Below are positions 46,909 to 53,580 of a stretch of 64,000 nt of DNA, in pieces. Source of the stretch: Pseudomarimonas salicorniae (GTDB lineage: Bacteria; Pseudomonadota; Gammaproteobacteria; Xanthomonadales; Xanthomonadaceae). The stretch is from positions 186,001-250,000 of the forward strand of contig NZ_JALNMH010000007.1 in the NCBI RefSeq assembly GCF_023156535.1, given 5' to 3'. The notes beneath the pieces were generated by a model. The model was not told the origin of the DNA. It was given only the letters and a program-made list of their open reading frames with translations, and made no database searches. The position numbers and the translations under genes were made by a program. Positions within the stretch are counted from its first letter, which is position 1. Each line of letters starts with the position of its first letter.

Positions 46909-47771
46909 ACATCGATCGTGTGGGGCCCATCAGCGTGGCCGAGTTCCACGCCGAGTTCGTCGTGCCCCGCAAGCCCGTGGTCCTGACCCGCGCCATCGAG
47001 GACTGGCCGGCCTTGTCCACCTGGTCACCTGAGTGGTTCCGCGAGACCTGGGGAACGCGCAAGGTCCGCTGCCGCGGCGCGAAGGGCGAGACGACCCTGG
47101 CCGAGTACATCGACGGCCTGGCCGGCTCGACGATGGAATCGCCCTCCCCCTACCTGCGCAACCTCAACATCCAGACCGATTGGCCGGAGCTCGCCCCCGC
47201 CATCAGTCCGCGCTGCGCCTACACCCAGGACGACTGGCTCAGCTCCCGCGTGCTTCCGGCCGGCTGGCCCCGTGCGGCCAAGCACCTCAACCAGCTCTTC
47301 ATCAGCGGCACGGGCACCTACATCCCGCTGCACTTCGACGACTGGATGATGCACGCCTTCATCAGCAATGTTCACGGCGACAAGCGCTTCGTCCTGTATC
47401 CGCCCGGGCAGGCTGACCTGCTCTACCCGAGGGACGACTACTACCTCGTCTCCCGGTTCCCCAACCCCTTCGAGGTGGACCTGGGCGAGTTCCCCCGCTT
47501 CGCCGAAGCGACCCCATTGAGCATCGACCTGCACAAGGGCGAGTCGGTCTTCATTCCGTGCGGCTGGTGGCACACCACGAGAACCCTCTCGCCGTGCATC
47601 TCGGTCAGCTCCAACTTCGTATGCGAAAGCAATTGGAACGACTTCGCCGACGAGCTGTGCCACATGCGTGACCGGCTCGGCGGACGCACCTGGAAGACCC
47701 CGCTCATCCGCGGCTACCTCGCCCTTGCCGGCCAGGCGCTGCGCTCCGGCCGGCGTCTGCGACTGCACTGA
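46905..47771 (+). CDS. JmjC/cupin-8 Fe(II)/2-oxoglutarate-dependent oxygenase
   Basis: This is a probable hydroxylase of 288 residues. The start is the ATG at 46905, which overlaps the previous stop (ATGA). The cupin-8 core contains IPLHFDDWMMHAF, giving metal ligands His143 and Asp145, and IPCGWWHTT with His223; Lys160 (GDKRFVLYP) probably contacts 2-oxoglutarate. JmjC-like cupins hydroxylate peptides or proteins, and similar enzymes tailor NRPS-bound residues. As the fourth gene in a chain of coupled ORFs starting at the megasynthase, it is best seen as a tailoring hydroxylase for its product. FIH-like protein hydroxylation is an alternative. Confidence 0.82.
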   Translation: MNIDRVGPISVAEFHAEFVVPRKPVVLTRAIEDWPALSTWSPEWFRETWGTRKVRCRGAKGETTLAEYIDGLAGSTMESPSPYLRNLNIQTDWPELAPAISPRCAYTQDDWLSSRVLPAGWPRAAKHLNQLFISGTGTYIPLHFDDWMMHAFISNVHGDKRFVLYPPGQADLLYPRDDYYLVSRFPNPFEVDLGEFPRFAEATPLSIDLHKGESVFIPCGWWHTTRTLSPCISVSSNFVCESNWNDFADELCHMRDRLGGRTWKTPLIRGYLALAGQALRSGRRLRLH

Positions 47772-47811
47772 GCATGGCGCCCCGCGACCCCATCCAACGC
47801 ATGGACTCGAA

Positions 47812-48816
47812 ATGAGCACACAGTGCAAAGCCCCCATCCTGGTCACCGGCGGCGCCGGCTACATCGGCAGCCACGTGGCGCTGCAGCTGCGGGAGGCCGG
47901 AGAGCGGGTCATCGTGCTGGACAACCTCAGCACCGGCTTCCGCGAGGCGGTCCTCGATGCCGAGCTGGTGGTCGGCGAGGCAGGCGACTTCGCCCTGGTC
48001 CACGGCCTGCTGGAGGCGCACGGCATCGACACAGTGCTGCACTTCGCCGCGCGCACCATCGTCCCCGAATCGGTGGCCGACCCGCTGCGCTACTACGGCA
48101 ACAACACCTGCGCCACGCGCAACCTGCTGGCGGCCTGCGCCCGCGCCGGGGTGCAGCACTTCGTGTTCTCGTCGACGGCGGCGGTCTACGGCGTCCCCGA
48201 GGGCGGCCGCTGCCGCGAGGACTCGCCGAACGCGCCGATCAACCCCTATGGCACGTCCAAGCTGATGAGCGAGTGGATGCTGCGCGACCTCGCCGCCGCC
48301 AGCGAGCTGCGCTACGTCGCCCTTCGCTATTTCAACGTCGCCGGCTGTGACCGCAAGGGCCGCATCGGCCAGAGCACCGAGAAGGCGACCCTGCTGGTCA
48401 AGGTGGCCGCCGAGGCGGCGCTCGGGCGCCGTCCCCGGCTGGCGATCTTCGGCACCGACTACCCGACGCCGGACGGCACCGGCGTGCGCGACTACATCCA
48501 CGTCGAGGACCTCGCCCGCGCCCATCTCGACGCCCTGCGTCATCTGCGCGAGGGGGGCACTTCGCAGACGCTGAACGTGGGCTACGGCCACGGCTACAGC
48601 GTGCGCGAGGTGATCGACACCATGACCCGCGTCCACGGCGCACCGATCCCGACCGTCGAAGAGCCACGTCGAGCGGGCGATCCGCCGGTGCTGATCGCCG
48701 AGTGCGAGCGGGTCAAACAGGTGCTTGGCTGGACGCCCGAGCTCGACGATCTCGAGATGATCTGCCGCACTTCGCTGGACTGGGAGCGCCGACTCACCGC
48801 CTCTCGCGGTCACTGA
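47812..48816 (+). CDS. galE: UDP-glucose 4-epimerase
   Basis: This 334-residue enzyme interconverts UDP-Glc and UDP-Gal (or their N-acetyl forms). The start is the ATG at 47812 (MSTQCKAPILVTGGAGYIGSH). Diagnostic GalE motifs are TGGAGYIGSH, VLDNLSTGF, NNTCATRNLL, SSTAAVYG, NPYGTSKLMSE (Tyr-x-x-x-Lys) and LRYFNVAGCD, then TPDGTGVRDYIHVEDLA. It lies 40 bp after the hydroxylase gene, so it is probably in the same transcript. It supplies galactose-type donors to the glycosyltransferases of the minus-strand operon. Confidence 0.92.
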   Translation: MSTQCKAPILVTGGAGYIGSHVALQLREAGERVIVLDNLSTGFREAVLDAELVVGEAGDFALVHGLLEAHGIDTVLHFAARTIVPESVADPLRYYGNNTCATRNLLAACARAGVQHFVFSSTAAVYGVPEGGRCREDSPNAPINPYGTSKLMSEWMLRDLAAASELRYVALRYFNVAGCDRKGRIGQSTEKATLLVKVAAEAALGRRPRLAIFGTDYPTPDGTGVRDYIHVEDLARAHLDALRHLREGGTSQTLNVGYGHGYSVREVIDTMTRVHGAPIPTVEEPRRAGDPPVLIAECERVKQVLGWTPELDDLEMICRTSLDWERRLTASRGH

Positions 48817-48818
48817 AC

Positions 48819-49181
48819 ATGCCATTCCCTCCCGACCAGCGCTCTGCGCTGGCGCGCGCCCTTCTATTCAGTGGGCTCGGCGTCGTTGCCCTGCTGCTGC
48901 CGCTGCCCCCGATGCCGGAATGGCAGAGCCTGATCAACCTGGCTCACGTGCCCCTGCTCGCCGTGCTCGCCTGGCTCTGGCTCGATGCCCTGGCCAGCCT
49001 CGGGGTGCCGCGGCTGCGCGCGATGATCGGCGTTCTGTTGCTCGGGGCGGCGGCCGGCGGCGCGATGGAACTGATGCAGTGGTTCATCCCCGGTCGCTGG
49101 CCCGATCCGAACGACTTCCTCCTCAATCTCGTCGGCCTGCTGCTGGGCCTCTTCGCGCACTGGCTGTACAGAAGAGACTGA
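48819..49181 (+). CDS. VanZ-like small membrane protein
   Basis: This 120-residue integral membrane protein has four hydrophobic segments. The start is the ATG at 48819, 2 bp after the galE stop. NLAHVPLLAVLAWLWL and the late AMELMQWFIPGR followed by PNDFLLNLVGLLLG match the VanZ family, with its E-x-x-Q and D-x-x-x-N motifs. The function of this family is not well known; similar genes often end exopolysaccharide operons. It is the last gene of the plus-strand operon. No clear terminator is seen immediately downstream. Confidence 0.85.
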   Translation: MPFPPDQRSALARALLFSGLGVVALLLPLPPMPEWQSLINLAHVPLLAVLAWLWLDALASLGVPRLRAMIGVLLLGAAAGGAMELMQWFIPGRWPDPNDFLLNLVGLLLGLFAHWLYRRD

Positions 49182-49760
49182 GACGCACGGGCGGGACCCG
49201 ATCAGATTCGCCGGCCTCGCGGCGTGCCCGTCCCAGGCCCAACCCGAAACCCAGCCGCCTGCCCCCTGCCACCCGCCGCGGGTTTGCCCAGCATCGCCAG
49301 AAAACGTGATCGCGCTCTGCCCACCGCGCCTCCCGGCGGCGGAGACACAGCTGCCGGCAGAAACCGGCCAGGAGTGAGCGTAGCGGAAGGTGAACTCCGG
49401 GCGCGAAGTTCGCATTCGCCCCGGCCCCGCTGTAGGAGCCAGCTTGCTGGCGATAGGCGCCCCGGATGGGACGATCGCCAGCAAGCTGGCTCCTACATTC
49501 GGGTGTTGTGGAAGGTCTTCTTCGCGCCCGAAGCTCGCATCGGCGACGGCTCACTCCGGGTCGACAACGGCCGATCAACGTTTCGCCGGAGTTTGTCAAC
49601 GGCCGTGCCTGCCGCAGTTCGAAAGGAGGGCTTAGCTGCGTGCTCAGGCGCGCGAAGTCCAAGCAGCCGGCGGGGAAGGCGCACTTTCACCTCTCGGGAA
49701 CACCGTTGCTCCGCCCGCGCACGTATCTTTACTGCCTGTCACCCGCCGTTCGAGCCCCGC
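49182..49760. other. 579-bp intergenic region containing a palindromic repeat element
   Basis: No supportable gene lies here; the short open frames have no family resemblance and change across the strand. Its middle is the 187-bp palindromic element described separately. After it, CAACGGCCG occurs twice within 40 bp. The final 60 bp before the DUF885 gene are relatively AT-rich and could contain its promoter, but no convincing boxes were found. Confidence 0.6.
49371..49557. repeat. 187-bp imperfect palindrome with perfect 24-bp core arms (REPIN/REP-doublet-like)
   Basis: The core arms 49431-49454 and 49474-49497 are perfect inverted copies starting TGTAGGAGCCAGCTTGCTGG, separated by 19 bp. 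The symmetry extends further: each arm is preceded, at exactly the same 22-nt distance, by GGGCGCGAAG, and the outer ends are GGAGTGAGC (49371-) and its inverse (-49557). Halves diverge between these blocks. The GTAGGAGC start is typical of REP elements of pseudomonads and xanthomonads, so this looks like two inverted REPs. No RAYT transposase gene is in the window. Confidence 0.85.
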
Positions 49761-51572
49761 ATGCCCACTGCCATCTCCCGCGTCTGCCTGATGCTGATTG
49801 CCTGTCCACTCCTGCTCGCCGCCTGTGCCCCGCCGCCCGACCACCGCACCGCCGCCTCGTCGGTGGCCGCCGCGCCATCGGTCGCCCGGTTCTTCGCCGA
49901 CTTCACCGATTCCTGGATGAAGCGGCAGCCGGAGCAGGCCACGCAGAGCGCCTACTTCGATGGCGAGGCGCAGGACGCCCTCGATGGCCAGCTGTCTCCG
50001 AACACCCGTGGCTTCCGGGAGGAGACCGTCGCCCTCGCCCGCGAGGGACTGGCGCAGCTGGCAGGCTTCGACCGGGCCGCGATGAGTGCGGCCGAGCGGC
50101 AGTCGGCCGAACTGATGGACTGGCAGCTGGAGGCTCTGGTCGCGCGCGAGCGCTTTGCCGACTACAGCTTTCCGCTGAACCAGTTCTCCGGGGCCAACGT
50201 GCGCCTGCCGAGTCTGCTGACCGTGGTCCATCCGCTTACCGAACCGGGCGATGCCGAGCGCTACCTCGCTCGGCTCGAGCAGTTCGATCAGCGCATGGGG
50301 GAAGCGGTCGAGCGCTCGCTCGAGCAGGGGGCGGCAGGCATCCTGCCGCCGCGCTTCATCCTCGACGCGACCATTGCCCAGATGGAGCGGTTCGTCGACG
50401 GGCCGGCAGCGGAGAACCCCCTGGTGGCGACCTTCAGCCAGCGGCTCGGGCGCGTCGAAGGACTGGACGAGACAGCTCGCTTGGAGCTCGTGGCCCGCGC
50501 CGAGCAGCTGGTCACGGATGAGGTCTACCCGGCCTGGCGGCTCGCGATCGAGACGCTGCGCGGCCAGCGCGACTCGGCCACCGACGATGCCGGGCTGTGG
50601 CGCTTTCCCGAGGGCGAGGCGGCCTATGCCAATGCCCTGCACCAGTTCACCACCACCCGTTTGAGCGCGCAGGAGATCCACGACATCGGCCTGCGCGAGG
50701 TGGCCCGGATCGAGGGCGAGATGGACGCCATCCTGCGCGGGCTTGGCCGCGAACGGGGCAGCGTCGCCGAGCGCGTCGCCCAGCTGCGCCGTGACCTGGG
50801 GTACAGCGACGATGCCTCTGGCCGGGCGGCGATCATGGCCGACATCGAGACCATGATCCGCGACGCCGAACGGCGCGCCGACGCCCTGTTCGACATCCGC
50901 CCCGAGTCGGAGGTGATCGCCCAGCCCTACCCCGAGTTCCAGTGGGCCAGCGCCGCCGCCAGCTACACCGCACCACCGCTCGACCGCTCGCGACCCGGCA
51001 TCTACCAGATGCCGCTGCGCGCCGAACGCCTGACCCGATTCGGGCTGCGCACCCTGGTCTACCACGAGACCGTGCCCGGTCATCACTTCCAGGTCGCGCT
51101 GTCGGTGGAGAACGAGTCGTTGCCGCGCTTCAGGCAGGTGCGCGCCTTCGGCGGCATCTCCGCCTTCAGCGAGGGCTGGGCGCTGTACGCCGAACGCCTG
51201 GCGGTCGAGGAGGGCTGGTACGAGGGCGACCCCGAGGGCCTGCTTGGCCAGCTCGACGCCGAGCTGTTCCGCGCCCGCCGTCTGGTCGTCGACACCGGCC
51301 TGCATGCATTGCGCTGGACCCGCCAGCAGGCGATCGACTACGGCATCCCGTCCTCCGAGGTGGACCGCTATGTGGTGATCCCCGGCCAGGCCACCTCGTA
51401 CAAGATCGGCCAGCTGGAGATCCTCCGCCTGCGCGATCGCGCCCGCGAGGCACTGGGCGAGCGCTTCGACCCGAAGGCCTTCCACAATCGCGTCCTGCTC
51501 ACCGGCGTCGTCCCCATATCCATGCTCGAAGCCGAGGTCGAGGCACTGATCGCCGAGGCCGGACAGCGCTAG
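49761..51572 (+). CDS. DUF885-family lipoprotein, putative metallopeptidase-like
   Basis: The 603-residue protein starts at the ATG at 49761. Its lipoprotein signal ends LLLAAC, so it is probably anchored in the outer or inner membrane. Most of the chain is helical, as in the DUF885 family. Near the C-terminus it has YHETVPGHHFQ (an H-E-x-x-x-x-H-H-type zinc-like block) and, 35 residues later, SEGWALYAERLA with a conserved Glu; both are hallmarks of DUF885 and related M32-like carboxypeptidases. Peptidase activity is inferred, not shown. It is transcribed alone, with a strong hairpin after the stop. Confidence 0.87.
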   Translation: MPTAISRVCLMLIACPLLLAACAPPPDHRTAASSVAAAPSVARFFADFTDSWMKRQPEQATQSAYFDGEAQDALDGQLSPNTRGFREETVALAREGLAQLAGFDRAAMSAAERQSAELMDWQLEALVARERFADYSFPLNQFSGANVRLPSLLTVVHPLTEPGDAERYLARLEQFDQRMGEAVERSLEQGAAGILPPRFILDATIAQMERFVDGPAAENPLVATFSQRLGRVEGLDETARLELVARAEQLVTDEVYPAWRLAIETLRGQRDSATDDAGLWRFPEGEAAYANALHQFTTTRLSAQEIHDIGLREVARIEGEMDAILRGLGRERGSVAERVAQLRRDLGYSDDASGRAAIMADIETMIRDAERRADALFDIRPESEVIAQPYPEFQWASAAASYTAPPLDRSRPGIYQMPLRAERLTRFGLRTLVYHETVPGHHFQVALSVENESLPRFRQVRAFGGISAFSEGWALYAERLAVEEGWYEGDPEGLLGQLDAELFRARRLVVDTGLHALRWTRQQAIDYGIPSSEVDRYVVIPGQATSYKIGQLEILRLRDRAREALGERFDPKAFHNRVLLTGVVPISMLEAEVEALIAEAGQR

Positions 51573-51584
51573 GGTTCGCGCGGA

Positions 51585-51615
51585 CCCACCCGCCGCAGCC
51601 GCTGCGCCGGGTGGG
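51585..51615. terminator. Strong GC-rich hairpin between convergent genes
   Basis: CCCACCCG (51585-51592) pairs with CGGGTGGG (51608-51615), and inside it CGCAG (51594-51598) pairs with CTGCG (51602-51606) around CCG, with one C-C mismatch between the stems. It sits between the stops of the DUF885 gene and the convergent small gene. There is no U-tract, so it may be a bidirectional barrier rather than a classical terminator. Confidence 0.5.
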
Positions 51616-51617
51616 CC

Positions 51618-52061
51618 TCAGCGCAGCTGCGAGGGATCGAAGCCGGCGGACTCGAGCCAGTCGAGCGCGGCGTCGCGATCATTGAAGTAGCGTGCCACGC
51701 AGCTGTCCGGACCGGCTGCGTAGACCTGGTCGAACTGGCTTCGGGTGACGCCCTGGGCGACGGCATCGGGGGCATGGACGATAGCGATGAGACGCAGGCC
51801 CATCGCGACCCGCCAACGATGCAACTCGATCAGCGCCGGCAGCGAGCCCGGCGTGTACAGGGCCTCGCCGTGCAGGTCGACCAGCATTGCCCAGGGCTCG
51901 CCGTCGAACTGCGCTGCCATCACCGCGGGCCGGGTGTGCTCGCAGAAGAACTGCGCCGCCTGCTCGTTCCAGGGGCCCGTGGCATCGATGTGGAGCAGCT
52001 GGCCACGCACGCGGATGTCGTAGAGCCCGTGCGCGCTGAACTGGGATTCCGGGCGGTTCAT
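51618..52061 (-). CDS. Conserved hypothetical protein, SpoIIAA/STAS-like fold
   Basis: This 147-residue soluble protein starts at the ATG at 52061. The alternation of HGLYDIRVRGQLLHIDATGPWNEQAAQFF, an AMLVDLHGEALYT core and VARYFNDRDAALDWLESAGFD resembles SpoIIAA-like/STAS-related proteins, where a beta-strand ending in an acidic residue precedes a helix. No phosphorylatable Ser is clear. It stands alone between a convergent lipoprotein gene and the NYN-domain gene. The function is unknown. Confidence 0.6.
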   Translation of the reverse strand: MNRPESQFSAHGLYDIRVRGQLLHIDATGPWNEQAAQFFCEHTRPAVMAAQFDGEPWAMLVDLHGEALYTPGSLPALIELHRWRVAMGLRLIAIVHAPDAVAQGVTRSQFDQVYAAGPDSCVARYFNDRDAALDWLESAGFDPSQLR

Positions 52062-52164
52062 GGCGCGGTTTCCAATGAGCGTTAGATCCTAGCACCGGCG
52101 ACCGCCTTGCAGACTGCGAGCTCGCGCACGGATCGTTCTGGACGGCGCTCCGCACCGCGGCGGT

Positions 52165-52953
52165 TCAGCTCCGCAAGCGCACGTAGACCAGCTTGCTGCT
52201 GCCGCCGGCGAGCGGCTCGGCGCGCAGTTCGAACTCACCGGGATAGGCCGCGAACAGGTCGCTGAGCTTGCGGTGCCCGAACAGGCGCGGATCGAAGTCC
52301 GGACGCAGCGTGTTGAGGTAGGCGCCCACCGCAGCCAGTGCCACCCAGTCGCCGTCGCCATCCACCTCGTCCACCGCGGTTCGCAGCAGGACTGCCGGAT
52401 CGACATCGCCCGGCTCGGCGGTCTTCGGCTCCGGGCGCGGCGGCTTGCCGCGGGCGACCGCGGCATCCTCCTCGCTGCGCGCCTCCTCGCCCGGACGGTC
52501 ATCCGCCGGGGGCCGAAGCAGTTCGGTGTAGATGAACCGGTTGCAGGCGGCGACGAAGGGCTGCGGCGTCTTGCGCTCACCGAAGCCGTAAACCTGCAGC
52601 CCCTCCTCGCGGATGCGCACCGCGAGCCGGGTGAAGTCGCTGTCGCTGGAGACCAGACAGAAGCCGTCGAAACGCCGCGTGTAGAGCAGGTCCATGGCAT
52701 CGATGATCAGGGCGCTGTCGGTGGCGTTCTTGCCCGAGGTGTAGGCGAACTGCTGCACCGGCTGGATCGAATGGGCCAGCAGATGGCGCTTCCAGCCGCC
52801 GTGCGCGGTGCGCGTCCAGTCGCCATAGATGCGGCGCACCGTCGCCGCGCCCAGCCTCGCGACCTCCTGCAGCAGGCCCTCGATGATCGAGGGCTGGGCG
52901 TTGTCGGCATCAATCAGCACCGCAAGGCGCAGGGGCTCTCGGGATCCGGCCAT
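52165..52953 (-). CDS. NYN-domain (LabA/DUF88) putative ribonuclease with C-terminal OST-HTH/LOTUS domain
   Basis: The 262-residue protein starts at the ATG at 52953 (GGAG 8 nt upstream); the frame continues 113 codons upstream but overlaps trxC and is not coding-like. The NYN (PIN-like) domain, about 5-145, has LAVLIDADNAQP, ATDSALIIDAMDLLY and LVSSDSDFTRLA, giving the acidic residues of a metal-dependent RNase site. An acidic linker leads to an OST-HTH/LOTUS-like C-terminus (ALAAVGAYLNTLRPDF, FGHRKLSDLFAAYP). Proteins of this type are thought to bind or cut RNA. It follows trxC by about 87 bp on the same strand. Confidence 0.87.
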   Translation of the reverse strand: MAGSREPLRLAVLIDADNAQPSIIEGLLQEVARLGAATVRRIYGDWTRTAHGGWKRHLLAHSIQPVQQFAYTSGKNATDSALIIDAMDLLYTRRFDGFCLVSSDSDFTRLAVRIREEGLQVYGFGERKTPQPFVAACNRFIYTELLRPPADDRPGEEARSEEDAAVARGKPPRPEPKTAEPGDVDPAVLLRTAVDEVDGDGDWVALAAVGAYLNTLRPDFDPRLFGHRKLSDLFAAYPGEFELRAEPLAGGSSKLVYVRLRS

Positions 52954-53039
52954 CGGGGCGCTCCTGTGTCGGAAGCCAGCAGCCTCGCCGCTGAGCGGAA
53001 CGCCGTCAATCCGACGCCGCCCAACAACGCCTCGGGTGT

Positions 53040-53498
53040 CTATCCCTCGCCCAGGTGCCTGATCAGGGCGTTCCGCGCGAACTGGATGATGGCCTGGGCC
53101 GGCATCGCGCCCGACTGACGGGCGATTTCCTCGCCGCGCTGCAGCAGCACCAGGGTCGGGATGCTGCGGATGCCGAACTGCGCGCCGAGCTGGGGCTGGG
53201 CCTGGGTATCCACTTTGACCAGGTGCATCCAGGGCTCGAGCTGGGCGGCCGAGGCGGCGAAGGCCGGGGCCATCTGCAGGCAGGGCCCGCACCAGGGGGC
53301 CCAGAAATCGACCAGCAGCGGCAGGTCGGCCCGCAGGGCGTGGCTGTCGAAATGCTCGGCATCGAGCGCGAAGGGCACGGCGGCGAACAGCGGCTCGCGG
53401 CAGCGGCCGCAGTTCGGGCGCTCGTCGAGGCGCGATTGTGGCACGCGGTTGAGCACGTGGCAGGCGGGGCAGGCGATCTGCAGCAGGTCGTCGCTCAT
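53040..53498 (-). CDS. trxC: Thioredoxin 2 with N-terminal zinc ribbon
   Basis: This cytoplasmic disulfide reductase has 152 residues. Two Cys pairs (Cys10/Cys13 in CPAC and Cys30/Cys33 in CGRC) form the zinc ribbon typical of TrxC. The thioredoxin domain contains DFWAPWCGPC with the redox Cys70/Cys73, then KVDTQAQPQLGAQFGIRSIPTL with the cis-Pro. Length and layout match E. coli TrxC, which in that organism responds to oxidative stress. It is divergent from the photolyase-oxidoreductase fusion gene 82 bp away. Confidence 0.92.
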   Translation of the reverse strand: MSDDLLQIACPACHVLNRVPQSRLDERPNCGRCREPLFAAVPFALDAEHFDSHALRADLPLLVDFWAPWCGPCLQMAPAFAASAAQLEPWMHLVKVDTQAQPQLGAQFGIRSIPTLVLLQRGEEIARQSGAMPAQAIIQFARNALIRHLGEG

Positions 53499-53580
53499 CG
53501 GCGGGTACCGGGTGAAGGCAGGCGCCGAGTGTAGCCGCGGCGCGACCGCGGATTCACGGCCACCGGCCTAGCCTTGGGGG

